Source: JAATFS01 sp037145635 (lineage in GTDB: Bacteria; Pseudomonadota; Gammaproteobacteria; Xanthomonadales; Xanthomonadaceae). Taken from it: a stretch of 64,000 nucleotides of DNA. Position numbers and translations under genes: made by a program. The notes below the pieces were generated by a model. That model saw only the letters and a list, made by a program, of their open reading frames with translations, was not told where the DNA came from and made no database searches. Positions 6,567 through 18,445 of this stretch are shown in pieces; the stretch's first letter is position 1; every line of letters starts with the position of its first letter. The stretch covers positions 62,001-126,000 of the forward strand of contig JBBCXB010000001.1 of NCBI GenBank assembly GCA_037145635.1, given 5' to 3'.

Positions 6567-9188
6567 TCAGAAGTTCTGCGTGTAGCGCAGGTACAGCTGG
6601 CGGCCGTAGCCGTTGTACAGCTCGCTGTTGAAGTTGGTCGGCGAGTAGGCGACGTCGTACACCGGTGCCTTGTCGGTCAGGTTGCGCGCACCCAGCGAGA
6701 TCGTGGCGTTCCACGGCGCGTTGTAGCTGACCTGGACATCGTGGGTGATGTAGGCGCCGCTGCAGCGGTGGACATAGCCGTCGGCCTTCAGCTCCGAGCA
6801 CGAGTACTCGCCCTCGTAGTAGTCCACGTAGTAGCCCGGCTCGTAGCCGATCATGTTGACCGTCCACGCGAAGCTCCAGTCGCCCAGGTCCCAGCGGGTG
6901 TTGAGGTTGGCGCGCCATTCCGGGTAGCCGTAGGTGCCGATGTACTCGGTGGAGCCGTATTCGCTCTCCACCTTGTAGCTGTGGGTCCAGGTGCCCTGCA
7001 GCGCCGAGGTGAGCTTGCCCCAGGCGCCCAGGTCGAAGCGGGTGCGCAGGTTCAGGTCGATGCCGTCGGTCTTGACCAGGCCCTCGTTGCCGTAGCCGGC
7101 GTAGACCGACTGGATCGATCCGTCGGTGTTGCGGACCACGTACAGGTTGTCGGGCAGGTACTGGCCGAGCGCGGTGCGGTCGATCACGGTCTGCGCGCTG
7201 TACCACTTGATCTGGTTCTTGATCTCGGTGTTCCAGTAGTCCAGGGTCACGTTGGCCCAGGAGAACGGGTCGTACACCACGCCGAGGCTGTACTGCTTGG
7301 ACTCTTCGGCCTTCAGGTTCGGGTTGGCGACGTGGTAGCCGTTGATCTGGATCGAGCTGGACGCGGCCAGGCCGTAGGCGACCGCGGTGGCGGCGTCGGT
7401 GACGCTGTCGGCCGAGAACGCGTCCTGCTGGTTCAGCGCCTGCAGCGTCGGGGCACGGAAGCCCTCGCCGTAGGAGGCGCGGAAGGTCAGGTTGTCCAGC
7501 GGCTGGTAGCGCAGCGAGACCTTGGGCGAGGTGGCGTCGCCGAAGTCGGAGTAGTGGTCGTAGCGCAGCGCCAGGTCGGCCGACAGGCGGGTCAGGAACG
7601 GCAGGCTCATCTCGGCGTAGGCCGAGGCCAGATTGCGGCTGCCCCAGGCCGAGTTGCCCGACGAGCCGCCGACGTTGCCGGCCGCCGACTGCTGGTCGTA
7701 CAGGTCCTGGTAGTCGTGCTTGCTGTACTCGGCGCCGACGGCCAGTGCCGAGGTGCCGCCCGGCAGCGAGAACAGGTCGGTGTTCAGCAGTGCGTTGACC
7801 TCGCGCTGCTTGTAGAACGTGTCGCGGCCGATGGTGGTGCGGATCGCGTCCAGCACCGCCTCGGAATTGGCGTAGGGATCGAACGCGTTGTAGGCGCCGG
7901 ACTCGAAGTACTGCTCGGCGACCGGGATGTTGACGTAGTTGTAGCCGGTCACGGTGGCGCGCGACTCGTTGTTGCGCACGCCGAACTCCACGCTGGTGCT
8001 GTCGGTCAGCTGGCCGTGCAGGCTGACGTTGACGTCGTAGGCGTTCTCGTCGGTGTAGGTGTAGCGGTTGCCCAGCGCCGCGAAGCGGTGCTTGATGTAG
8101 GCGGCCTGGCCGGTGGTGTTGTTCGGGCTGTCGGCCGAGACATAGATGCTCTCGGGCACCGGCGCGTACTGGCTGGTGCTGCGCTTCTTGTTGACGTAGA
8201 TGTCGGTGTTGACCGTCCACATGTCGGACAGTTCGTACTCGCTGCGCAGGAACAGGTTCTTGTTCTTGATGCTGGCGGTGTCGGCCATGTCGCCGACGTA
8301 GTTGTACAGGCAGCTGGTGCGGCCGGCGCTGTTGGTGCTCTCGTAGAAGTTCTCGCCCGAGCAGCCGCCCGGCACCACGCTGCTGCCGTTGGTGTAGCGG
8401 TTGGAACCGGGGATGGTGCTGCCGTCGGCGGCGGTCAGCACATTGAGGTAGTTGTTGGAGTACGAGGAACCAGCGACCGTGTCGGACCACGGATAGTCGC
8501 TGACGTAGCTGATCTTCTGGTTGGTGTAGGAGATGCCGCCCATGATCCGGCCGCGCTCGCCGGTGGTGCCGAACAGCACCGAGCCTTCGGTGGCGTCGCC
8601 GCCGTAGTGGTTGTCGGTGACGCCGGTGCTGACCTGGAAGCCCTCGAAGTTCTTGCGGGTGATGATGTTGACCACGCCGCCGATGGCATCGGCCCCGTAG
8701 ATCGCGGAAGCGCCGTCGGTCAGCACCTCGACGCGCTCGACCGCCGCGGTCGGGATCGAGCTCAGGTCCTGGCCCTCGCCGGTCAGCGGCGACACCGCGG
8801 CACGGCGGCCGTCGATCAGGATCAGGGTGCGGCCTTCACCGAGGCCGCGCAGGCTGAGCCCGGCGAACGACTGCGCCGAGCTGCCGGAGGTCGGGGTGAC
8901 CGAGCCGAAGGAGTTGAAGCTGGAACTCTGCAGCAGGTCGGCGACGGTGGTCTTGCCGCTCACCTCGATGTCCTGGCGGCCGATCACGGTGACCGGCAGG
9001 GCGCCCTCGGCGTCGGCGCGCTTGATGCGCGAACCGGTCACCTCGATCTTGTCGAGCAGGGTGGGGCCGCTGTCCTGGGTGCCGTCGGTCGTCTGGGCCT
9101 GTGCGGAAAACGTCTGGAACATCGCGAACCCGAGCGCCAGGGCCAGTGCGGTGGGACGGCGGCCGGGGAGGCGGTGAAAAGCATTCAT
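6567..9188 (-). CDS. TonB-dependent outer-membrane receptor (873 aa)
   Basis: Outer-membrane active transporter. It has a signal peptide ending near SAQAQ, then a TonB-box-like segment LDKIEVTGSRI, the plug domain (LPVTVIGRQDIEVSGKTT; VERVEVLTDGASAIYGADAIGGVVNIITR) and a 22-strand-type barrel ending in the aromatic C-terminus LYLRYTQNF. It belongs to the Xanthomonas Oar-like/carbohydrate-oligomer type with the TDGASAIYG plug motif; the substrate cannot be read from sequence. The ATG at 9188 was chosen because the signal peptide starts there with AGGAA upstream. It is followed by its own terminator. Confidence 0.93.
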   Translation of the reverse strand: MNAFHRLPGRRPTALALALGFAMFQTFSAQAQTTDGTQDSGPTLLDKIEVTGSRIKRADAEGALPVTVIGRQDIEVSGKTTVADLLQSSSFNSFGSVTPTSGSSAQSFAGLSLRGLGEGRTLILIDGRRAAVSPLTGEGQDLSSIPTAAVERVEVLTDGASAIYGADAIGGVVNIITRKNFEGFQVSTGVTDNHYGGDATEGSVLFGTTGERGRIMGGISYTNQKISYVSDYPWSDTVAGSSYSNNYLNVLTAADGSTIPGSNRYTNGSSVVPGGCSGENFYESTNSAGRTSCLYNYVGDMADTASIKNKNLFLRSEYELSDMWTVNTDIYVNKKRSTSQYAPVPESIYVSADSPNNTTGQAAYIKHRFAALGNRYTYTDENAYDVNVSLHGQLTDSTSVEFGVRNNESRATVTGYNYVNIPVAEQYFESGAYNAFDPYANSEAVLDAIRTTIGRDTFYKQREVNALLNTDLFSLPGGTSALAVGAEYSKHDYQDLYDQQSAAGNVGGSSGNSAWGSRNLASAYAEMSLPFLTRLSADLALRYDHYSDFGDATSPKVSLRYQPLDNLTFRASYGEGFRAPTLQALNQQDAFSADSVTDAATAVAYGLAASSSIQINGYHVANPNLKAEESKQYSLGVVYDPFSWANVTLDYWNTEIKNQIKWYSAQTVIDRTALGQYLPDNLYVVRNTDGSIQSVYAGYGNEGLVKTDGIDLNLRTRFDLGAWGKLTSALQGTWTHSYKVESEYGSTEYIGTYGYPEWRANLNTRWDLGDWSFAWTVNMIGYEPGYYVDYYEGEYSCSELKADGYVHRCSGAYITHDVQVSYNAPWNATISLGARNLTDKAPVYDVAYSPTNFNSELYNGYGRQLYLRYTQNF

Positions 9189-9412
9189 ATACGTGAGCGT
9201 TCCTGAAGATGAAGGTATCGGGCGCCGATCTCCCAGCAAGGAGCTTGCTTAATGGGAGAGAAACGGGGCTTGACGAGAATTTAACGATTGAGCTTTGTCC
9301 GGGTTTTTCGGGGCGTGCCGCGTCGCGTGTTTTTTGTCGCGGGCTGCGACGCAGTGCCGGTCGTTGCGGCCGAAGGTTGGCGCGCGGTGCCGGTTTGCGG
9401 TCTAATCGCCCC

Positions 9413-9497
9413 CGAAGCGGGGGTACCGCGGCCACGGCCGCGGTTGAGACAGTCCCTTCGAACCTGATCCGGCTCATACCGGCGTAGGAAAGCTTCG
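9413..9497 (+). promoter_or_regulatory. TPP riboswitch (THI element)
   Basis: The closing stem CGAAGC (9413-9418) / GCTTCG (9492-9497) encloses the conserved THI-box elements GGGGGTACC, GGTTGAGA and CCTGATCCGGCTCATACCGG followed by CGTAGG. It sits 87 nt before thiC. Thiamine pyrophosphate binding would reduce thiC expression. The rest of the 395-nt gap between the TonB receptor and thiC holds the divergent promoters, which I cannot place precisely. Confidence 0.93.
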
Positions 9498-9583
9498 CGA
9501 CATGAGGTGCCGCGCTCCCGTTCCCGGGGCGTGCGCCGCGTCGAGCGCCGCCGCTTCGTCCCGCCCACTGCCAGGACGAACGC

Positions 9584-11461
<1,878 letters not shown>

Positions 11462-11663
11462 GGGCCTGGCTTAGTCCGGCGATGGCGTGCGCGCGGTGCG
11501 TGCGCCACCGCCGGGTCGTGGACGCGCCCAGTATCAGCCCGTGCGCAGGCGCGGTGCCGGACGGCGGTACACGGCACCGCGCTTGCGAGGCGCATGCCCA
11601 CGTTGCGTCGGTGGCTTCGACGCGCGTGCGGCGGCGCACGCAGGTGGACGCTGAACCCCACCT

Positions 11664-11759
11664 AAAAAAAATCGCGCCCGAAGGCGCGAATGGAAGACAT
11701 CGTTATTTGAATGCGTCGGCGAGAGAGAGCCTGATGCGTGACTTCCTGCCATAGGAAGT
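11664..11759 (-). ncRNA. Candidate small RNA B with 5' hairpin and strong terminator
   Basis: A minus-strand unit in the thiC-regulator gap. Reading leftwards, it has a box TAGCCTATGCACA (11775-11763), a 7-bp hairpin ACTTCCT/AGGAAGT (11759-11741), a single-stranded stretch with GCTCTCTCTC (11730-11721), and a UUCG-type terminator (TCGCGCC/GGCGCGA, 11689-11672) followed by eight T. The box, the decamer and the minus-strand terminator are shared with candidate A. A 30-codon frame (ATG near 11793 to TAA) overlaps it, but its codon use is unlike the genome and it lacks a ribosome site. Confidence 0.55.
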
Positions 11760-11780
11760 GACTGTGCATAGGCTAGAATT

Positions 11781-11794
11781 TGTCAGTGCTGACA
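11781..11794. repeat. Inverted repeat TGTCAG-TG-CTGACA
   Basis: Perfect 6-bp arms just upstream (minus-strand sense) of the box of small RNA B. A possible regulator site; no factor can be named. Confidence 0.35.
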
Positions 11795-11902
11795 TGCCTG
11801 GCCAAGTTCGTCGCGGTGGTTTGCCGAATCGGGCGGCTCGGAACGACATGGCAGGCCCCGGCCCTCCCACACGCGTATCGCATCGCCTCGTACCGCCTCT
11901 AG

Positions 11903-14188
11903 ATGAACGCCTCTTTCCTCGAATCCACGCAGCCGGAACGGATGCGCATAGGAGACTGCGTCGTCGATGTGGCGTCGCGCGAGGTGCAGGCGCCGCGTGC
12001 CGCACGTCCGCGGCGGCTCACGCCCAAGGCGATGGCGGTGCTGAGGGTGCTGGCCGCGCGTCCCGGGCAGGTGGTCTCGCGCGACGACCTGCTGGCCGAG
12101 GTCTGGCCGGACACGCTGCCGACCAACGACGTGGTGACCCAGGCGGTCACCCAGCTGCGCAAGGCGTTCGCGGCCGGCGGCGACAGTGCCGACTACATCG
12201 AGACGATCGCCAAGACCGGCTATCGCCTGCTGGCCCCGGTGGCCTGGGAGGCCGCGCCCGCGGCGCCGGCCGCCGCATCGGAACCCGGGCCCGCCGCAAC
12301 AACGCCGCAGGACCCGCCCCCGGCCGAGGCGCCGGTCGCACCCGCGCCGCGGCGACGCAGGGCGCCGCTCGCGTGGGCCGCCGCGGCGATCTGCGCCGGG
12401 GTGGTGGCGGTCGCGCTGGCCGGCCTGCTGGTCCTCGGCCCGCCTGCGCCCGGGGCAGCGGAGGCCTCGGCCGACCGCGTGACCGGCAGTCCCCGCCTGC
12501 CGTACCGCCTGATCACCTCCGGCGGCGGATTCGACCTGACGCCGACGTTGTCGCCGGATGCGTCGATGGTCGCCTACACCTCGATGACGCCGGACCGCCC
12601 CGGTACCGCGATCCTGGTCAAGACCACCAACAACGCCTCGCCACGCGTGCTCAGCAAGCCCGCGCCCGGCCAGTCCGACCGCCTGCCGGCTTGGTCGCCG
12701 GACGGGCGCGACATCGCGTTCGCGCGCCAGGACGCGGACGGGCGCTGCCAGGTGATGGTGACCGCCGCCAACGGCGGCGACGACGAGCGCGAGGTCGCGC
12801 GTTGCGACGACAGCGAGATGCTGAGCTTCAGCTGGTCGCCGGACGGTACCTCGCTGCTGTTCGGCTCGATGACCGGCCGCAACGCCAGCGCCGGGCTGCG
12901 CCTGCTCGACCTGCGCACCGGCCAGTGGCGCGCGCTGGCGTATCCGAGCGACCGCACCGGCTTCGACTATGCGCCGCGCTATTCCCCGGATGGCCGCTGG
13001 ATCGCCTTCGTGCGCAACCCGCAGATGGGCGACCTGTGGCTGCTCCCGGCGCAGGGCGGTACCCCGCGACCGCTGACCCGCGAGAATGCCGAGATCCGCG
13101 GCTGGGACTGGCTGCCCGACAGCCGCGGCGTGGTGTTCGGCCGGCGCGTGGACAGCCAGTCGCGGCTGTACAGGCTCGATCTCGACAGCCATCGGGTGCG
13201 CGACCTGGGCATCAGCGACGCGCAGACCCCGGCGCTGTCCGACGGCAAGCTCGCCTTCGTCCAGCGCAAGCCGCAGTTCGGCATCTACCGGATCCAACGC
13301 GACGCGACCGACGGCAGCCTGCGCCGGCAGCGGCTGTTCGCCTCGACCGGGCGCGACTCGCAGTCCATCGTCTCGCCCAGCGGCCGGCAACTGGTGTTCA
13401 CCTCCGATCGCTCCGGCGAGTACGCGCTGTGGTGGGCCAGCCTGGCCGACCCGCAGTCGCTGCGGCCGATCGAGGGGCTGATCCCGGAGGCCCGCCAGGC
13501 GCCGGACTGGTCGCCGGACTCGCTCAGCCTGCTGGTGGTGGCCCGCGACGGCGACGGCGAGCCGCTGCTGCACGAGGTGCTGCCGGCGCTGAACCGCTCG
13601 GTCGTGCTGCCGGTGCAGGAGCCGCGGCCGCTGCAGGCGGTCTACCTGTCCGACCCGCAGCGGATCCTGGTGCTCGGCGCCGAGGGCGACGGCAACGCCA
13701 CGCTGGCGCTGTACGACCGCTCGGTCACCCCGTGGCGGCGGCTGCGCACCCTGGCCGACGTCTCGCAGGTCCGGTTCGACCGCGAGCACGGCCGCGTGCT
13801 GTTCACCCGTTTCTCCGGGGACGGGCTGTGGCGCGTGGACGAGGCCCTGGATCCCGCCAGCGTCCAGGCGCTGGATACCGGCAATCCGTCGCGCTGGCAG
13901 TACCGCAGCTGGGCCCTGGGGCCGCAGGGGCGGGTGCACTACCTGTTTTCCTCGGACCGCTGCCCCACCTACGAGGGCGTCATCGGTCCCGGCGCCGGCG
14001 ACGGGCATTGCCTGGACGGCGAAAACTTCAGTGCGCTGAACGGATTCAGCGTGGATCGCGCCGATGGGACCCTGTATGTGCCGCTCGCGATCGAGGACGG
14101 CAGCGGGATCGGCTTCATGACGCTGCCGAAGGAACCCTCGAGCCTGGTCGGCGTGGTTTACAAGTGGCTGTCCCCGTTGGGGAAATAG
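11903..14188 (+). CDS. CadC-like membrane transcriptional regulator with PD40 repeats
   Basis: A 761-residue protein. Residues 10-112 are an OmpR/PhoB-type winged helix (LTPKAMAVLRVLAARPGQVVSRDDLL; TLPTNDVVTQAVTQLRKAF; IETIAKTGYRL). A Pro/Ala-rich linker follows, then one transmembrane helix at about 155-178. The large C-terminal periplasmic part carries WD40-like PD40 repeats (LSPDASMVAYTS, WSPDGRDIAFAR, WSPDGTSLLFG, YSPDGRWIAFVR), probably a beta-propeller sensor. This is the ToxR/CadC plan, in which an external signal directly controls DNA binding. Targets are unknown; the AraC and TonB receptor genes downstream are candidates by position. Confidence 0.85.
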   Translation: MNASFLESTQPERMRIGDCVVDVASREVQAPRAARPRRLTPKAMAVLRVLAARPGQVVSRDDLLAEVWPDTLPTNDVVTQAVTQLRKAFAAGGDSADYIETIAKTGYRLLAPVAWEAAPAAPAAASEPGPAATTPQDPPPAEAPVAPAPRRRRAPLAWAAAAICAGVVAVALAGLLVLGPPAPGAAEASADRVTGSPRLPYRLITSGGGFDLTPTLSPDASMVAYTSMTPDRPGTAILVKTTNNASPRVLSKPAPGQSDRLPAWSPDGRDIAFARQDADGRCQVMVTAANGGDDEREVARCDDSEMLSFSWSPDGTSLLFGSMTGRNASAGLRLLDLRTGQWRALAYPSDRTGFDYAPRYSPDGRWIAFVRNPQMGDLWLLPAQGGTPRPLTRENAEIRGWDWLPDSRGVVFGRRVDSQSRLYRLDLDSHRVRDLGISDAQTPALSDGKLAFVQRKPQFGIYRIQRDATDGSLRRQRLFASTGRDSQSIVSPSGRQLVFTSDRSGEYALWWASLADPQSLRPIEGLIPEARQAPDWSPDSLSLLVVARDGDGEPLLHEVLPALNRSVVLPVQEPRPLQAVYLSDPQRILVLGAEGDGNATLALYDRSVTPWRRLRTLADVSQVRFDREHGRVLFTRFSGDGLWRVDEALDPASVQALDTGNPSRWQYRSWALGPQGRVHYLFSSDRCPTYEGVIGPGAGDGHCLDGENFSALNGFSVDRADGTLYVPLAIEDGSGIGFMTLPKEPSSLVGVVYKWLSPLGK

Positions 14189-14305
14189 GTTTCGTAACTC
14201 CTTCGGATCCGGCATCGCCGCGATTTCGGCCCGGCTTCGCCCAAACCTCCTGACCACGGCCAGGCTTGGCACAACACTGCGCGCTCTTCTGCAAAGGGCG
14301 ATGCG

Positions 14306-15199
14306 ATGAACCAGGTGATGACGGCCGACCGCGGGCTTTCGCTGGCGCTGGAGGGCGAGGCCGAGCTGCCGGCGACCCTGTGCATGGCGGTCGCCCGGCT
14401 CGGCAGCGTGCGCGCGTCGGCGACCACCTTCACCCTCTGGGTGCAGCTGCGCGGGCGCTCGTGGATCGAGGCCAAGGAAGGCAAGTTCCGCATGCGCGCC
14501 GGCGACTGGATCGCCTTCGACAAGGATTCGCGGCCGACCCTGCAGGCCGACCGCAACGGCCTGTGCGTGGGCGTGGGCCTGAACGGGGCAAGTCTCCAGG
14601 CGCTGGCCGAGCTCACCGACAGCGTGTTCTATCCCGGCCGCAGCCGGCTCGGTCGGGCCGACCTGCGCATCGCGCTGCGGCTCTGGCGCAACGCCGGCCG
14701 CCACGGCGGCGACATCGCCGCCCGCCCGTTGCTGCTGCACCTGGCGGCGATGCAGCGCGAGTTCGTCCAGCAGGAGCAGCGCTGCCCGGGGCGTTCGCGC
14801 AGCCGCCGCCGCCAGGTGTTCGGCCGCATGCAGCGTGCGCGCCTGTACCTGGAGGGCAACAGCGACCGCGTGGTGCGCGTGGCCGAACTGGCCCAGCTGA
14901 CCAACTTCTCCAGCTGGTACGTGTCCAAGACCTTCCAGAGCCTGTACGACGAAAGCCCGCAGGCGCTGTCGGCGCGCCTGCGCCTGGAGCGCGCGGCCGA
15001 CCTGCTGCGCGACACCTCGATGATGATCGGCGAGGTGGCCGCGGCCAGCGGCTTCGACAACTGCTGCAGCTTCGCGCGTGCCTTCCGTGCGCGCTTCGGT
15101 GTCTCCGCGTCGCAATATCGCGACCAAACGCCACTTTCGCCAGATTCGGCAAAGTCACGTGGCGCGACCCGCAAAGCGACGACGTTCACGCAATCGTAA
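14306..15199 (+). CDS. AraC/XylS-family transcriptional regulator
   Basis: A 297-residue protein with an N-terminal cupin-like sensing half and a C-terminal double helix-turn-helix at about residues 180-272 (VAELAQLTNFSSWYVSKTFQ and IGEVAAASGFDNCCSFARAF, ending FGVSASQYR). It lies 47 nt before and in the same direction as a TonB receptor gene, so it probably regulates that receptor. The ligand is unknown. The last about 20 residues are a polar tail. Confidence 0.88.
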   Translation: MNQVMTADRGLSLALEGEAELPATLCMAVARLGSVRASATTFTLWVQLRGRSWIEAKEGKFRMRAGDWIAFDKDSRPTLQADRNGLCVGVGLNGASLQALAELTDSVFYPGRSRLGRADLRIALRLWRNAGRHGGDIAARPLLLHLAAMQREFVQQEQRCPGRSRSRRRQVFGRMQRARLYLEGNSDRVVRVAELAQLTNFSSWYVSKTFQSLYDESPQALSARLRLERAADLLRDTSMMIGEVAAASGFDNCCSFARAFRARFGVSASQYRDQTPLSPDSAKSRGATRKATTFTQS

Positions 15200-15246
15200 T
15201 TTGCTAGGGGCGTTTAACACGCCACTAACGAACTTTGGAGAGATTG

Positions 15247-18117
15247 ATGAACCTTCGCACTCCCGCAGTGCGGCTGGGCCTTTTGCCCGCCGGTATTGCG
15301 ATCGCGTTGACGCCGGCGTTTGCCAGCGCGCAAGAGCAGTCCGCCGACTCGTCGACGACCACCCTCGACCGGATCGAAATCACCGGCTCGCGCATCCGCC
15401 AGGCCAACCTCGAAACTGCGCAGCCGGTCATCGCACTGCAGCGCGCGGACATCGAGAAGCAGGGCTTCACCAGCGTTGCCGATATCGTGCAGAACCTGGC
15501 CGCCACCGGTTCGCCGGCGATCAGCCGTTCGGACGCGCTGGCGTCGGGCGAGGAAGTGGGCGGGCAGTACGTCGATCTCCGCAATCTCGGCCCGCAGCGC
15601 ACCCTGGTGCTGCTGGACGGCAAGCGCATGGGCGTCAGCTCGGGCGGCTACACCGACCTGGCCTCGATCCCGACCTCCATCGTCGAGCGCGTGGAAGTGC
15701 TGACCGACGGCGCCTCCGCGATCTACGGCTCGGATGCCATCGCGGGCGTGGTCAACATCATCACCCGCAAGAACTTCGATGGTCTGGAAGCCGGCGCCTA
15801 CGTCGGCCAGTTCGACCAGGGCGACGGCCAGAAGGAGCAGTACAACTTCGTCTACGGCACCACGACCGATCGCGGCTCGCTGACCCTGGGCGCCGAGTAC
15901 AGCAAGGAAGATCCGGTCTACGCGAAGGACCGCCGCTACAGCGCCTATGCCAACGGCTACCGCCATCCGTTCCCGACCGAGGCCGAAGGCGCCAATGGCT
16001 GGAGCGCGATCAGCGAGAAGGGCACCCTGATCGACGGCGAGAATTCCTACACGCTGAACCCGGGCGGCGATACCAGCAACTTCGCCGACTACCACCCGAC
16101 GACCACCAGCGACTATTCCAATCCGAGCCAGCAGATGTACCTGCAGACCGGGCTGGAGCGCCGCTCCGTTTTCGCCAACGGACAGTACGATTTCACCGAG
16201 AACGTCCGTGGTAGCGCGAATGTGCTGTACACCGAGCGCGAGACCCAGCAGCAGATCGCCGGTTATCCGTACCGTTCGGGCGTGTACGACACCGCGCTGT
16301 CGGGCGACAGCGTGTTCAACCCGCTGGGTCGTGATGTCGACTTCATGCGCCGTGGCTGGGAAGTGCCGCGCCGTACCGATTCCGAACTGAACACCTTCCG
16401 CTTCAGCGCCAGTCTGCAGGGCTCGTTCCAGTTCGCCGAGAACTACTGGGATTGGGACGTCGGCTACGTCTACAACCGCAACAAGGGCACCAAGACCGGT
16501 ACCGGCGACCTGTTCATCCCCAACGTGAAGAATGCCGTGGGTCCGTCGTTCATCGACGCCGACGGCGTCGCGCGCTGCGGCAGCAACGGCGTCGCCATTG
16601 CGGGCTGCACGCCCTGGAACCCGCTGCTCCCCTACGGCCAGAGCGGTGCGGGCTCGCTGTCCGATCCGGCCCTGCAGGCCTACCTGTTCCTGCCCAGCCA
16701 CGACACCTCGGAAACCACCACCAAGGTCTACAGCGCCAACATCAGCGGCACCGTGTTCACGCTGCCGGCCGGCGACCTGGCCCTGGCGGCTGGCGTGGAG
16801 CACCGTGAGGAAGACGCCGCCTACAACCCCGACGCGCTGCTGCAGTCCGGGCTGAGCACCGGGCTGTCCGGTGGGCCGACCGCAGGTGGCTACAAGCTGG
16901 ACGAGGTCTACCTCGAGCTGAACGTGCCGATCCTGGCCGACATGCCGTTCGCCAAGGAGCTGTCGCTCGACATGGCGGGCCGCTACTCCGACTACAACAC
17001 CTTCGGCGACACGACCAACAGCAAGTTCGGCCTGAAGTGGAAGCCGATCGACGACCTGCTGGTTCGCGCGACCTATGCGACCGGCTTCCGTGCGCCGACC
17101 GTCGCTGACCTGTACGGCGGTACCTCGGAGACCTTCGACGCCTACACCGATCCCTGCGACACCTCGTTCGGTGCGGCCGTGCGCAACGCGGAAGTGGCCG
17201 CACGCTGCGGCGCGGTCGTGCCGGCCAACTTCCGCCAGGAAGCCTCGGGTGGCGTCGATGCCAGCGGCCCCGGGTCGCAGTCGAACTACTCGTACCTGTC
17301 GGGCTCCAACGCTACGCTGCTGCCGGAAACCTCCAAGACCCACACCCTGGGCTTCGTGTACAGCCCGAGCTATGTCGCTGGCCTGGACATCAGCCTGGAC
17401 TGGTGGAAGATCCGCATCGACAACGTCATCGCCGCCGAGTCGGTGACCTCGATCCTCAACCAGTGCTACGTGCAGAACATCGCATCGGCCTGCGATCGCT
17501 TCGTGCGTGATGCCGAGAGTGGCCAGGTCGTCGACGTGACCCGCACGCTGATCAATGGCGGCTATCAGGAAACCGCCGGTTATGACCTTGGGGTCCGTTA
17601 CCGCCTGCCGGAGACCGCGTTCGGCAATTTCCTGATCGACTGGAAGTCCACCTATGTGGATTACCTGTCCTACAAGCGCGACAACGAGTCCGAAACGCCG
17701 GTCGAACAGCGTACCGGCTGGGCCACGGGTGACTGGGGTTCGAACTTCCGCGTGCGTTCCAACCTCAACTTGGACTGGTCGTACGGCAGCTTCGGCGTCA
17801 ACTGGGGCGTGCGTTACTACTCCGGCGTCAAGGAGCCCTGCTCCTACGATCTGGACGGTGGCCCGGAGTGCAATACGCCGGACTTCTACTCTGCGTACAC
17901 GCAGGGTCAGCCGACGCGCAAGGTCGGTTCCAATACGTTCCACGACCTGCAGGTGCGTTACAACGCGCCTTGGGACGCGACGATCGCCATTGGTGCCAAC
18001 AACGTGTTCGACCACGAAGGTCCGGTCATGTACAGCCAGCCCAACTCGAACTTCGCCTACAATGGCAGCTTCGATATCGGTCGTTTCCTGTACATGAAGT
18101 ACACCCAGCGTTTCTGA
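15247..18117 (+). CDS. TonB-dependent outer-membrane receptor (956 aa)
   Basis: Outer-membrane transporter with a signal peptide ending at FASAQ, a TonB-box-like LDRIEITGSRI, the plug (VIALQRADIEKQGFTSVADIVQ; VERVEVLTDGASAIYGSDAIAGVVNIITR) and a barrel ending MKYTQRF. The type is the same as the receptor at 6567-9188. ATG 15247 is preferred over the in-frame TTG at 15235 because the ribosome site GGAGAGA overlaps that TTG. The purine-rich ribosome site is complementary to the CUCUCUCU tracts of the two candidate small RNAs. Probably controlled by the adjacent AraC protein. Confidence 0.93.
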   Translation: MNLRTPAVRLGLLPAGIAIALTPAFASAQEQSADSSTTTLDRIEITGSRIRQANLETAQPVIALQRADIEKQGFTSVADIVQNLAATGSPAISRSDALASGEEVGGQYVDLRNLGPQRTLVLLDGKRMGVSSGGYTDLASIPTSIVERVEVLTDGASAIYGSDAIAGVVNIITRKNFDGLEAGAYVGQFDQGDGQKEQYNFVYGTTTDRGSLTLGAEYSKEDPVYAKDRRYSAYANGYRHPFPTEAEGANGWSAISEKGTLIDGENSYTLNPGGDTSNFADYHPTTTSDYSNPSQQMYLQTGLERRSVFANGQYDFTENVRGSANVLYTERETQQQIAGYPYRSGVYDTALSGDSVFNPLGRDVDFMRRGWEVPRRTDSELNTFRFSASLQGSFQFAENYWDWDVGYVYNRNKGTKTGTGDLFIPNVKNAVGPSFIDADGVARCGSNGVAIAGCTPWNPLLPYGQSGAGSLSDPALQAYLFLPSHDTSETTTKVYSANISGTVFTLPAGDLALAAGVEHREEDAAYNPDALLQSGLSTGLSGGPTAGGYKLDEVYLELNVPILADMPFAKELSLDMAGRYSDYNTFGDTTNSKFGLKWKPIDDLLVRATYATGFRAPTVADLYGGTSETFDAYTDPCDTSFGAAVRNAEVAARCGAVVPANFRQEASGGVDASGPGSQSNYSYLSGSNATLLPETSKTHTLGFVYSPSYVAGLDISLDWWKIRIDNVIAAESVTSILNQCYVQNIASACDRFVRDAESGQVVDVTRTLINGGYQETAGYDLGVRYRLPETAFGNFLIDWKSTYVDYLSYKRDNESETPVEQRTGWATGDWGSNFRVRSNLNLDWSYGSFGVNWGVRYYSGVKEPCSYDLDGGPECNTPDFYSAYTQGQPTRKVGSNTFHDLQVRYNAPWDATIAIGANNVFDHEGPVMYSQPNSNFAYNGSFDIGRFLYMKYTQRF

Positions 18118-18135
18118 TCCTCGGAAGCTGAGCGG

Positions 18136-18173
18136 TAAAAAAAGACGGGCCGAGAGGCCCGTCTTTTTTTTTT
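18136..18173. terminator. Bidirectional intrinsic terminator
   Basis: AAGACGGGCC and GGCCCGTCTT pair around GAGA. The stem is flanked by seven A on the left and ten T on the right, so it can terminate the receptor gene and leftward transcription. The remaining gap up to 18445 shows no gene. Confidence 0.9.
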
Positions 18174-18445
18174 GGCGACGGCTAGGGTCCGGGCAAGCCA
18201 CTGCCCGGCGGACGTGGAGCAACGGATGCAGGCGTCAGGTGTGCAGCGTCAGCGTTCGGCCGGCCATGCCCAACGAACGGTTCGCGCACAGCATCGCCGC
18301 GGCCTCACCGCGACCGCCATGCCGGCCGGGCGCCCTCGTCCGTCGAGCGGCCGGTGATGCCGGCCGGAGATGGGAAGCCGTGCTGCGGAAACACGGGAAT
18401 GCAGGGCGGTGCTCGGCCGCCGGCAAGCCGGGGCGGTAGCCTCGG

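Noticed and set aside
11703..11793. A 30-codon minus-strand frame (starts MSALTNSS, ends LADAFK) overlapping small RNA B
   Set aside because: Codon use is atypical, a ribosome site is weak, and the conserved features (box, hairpin, pyrimidine tract, terminator) fit an RNA better. A very small protein cannot be fully excluded.
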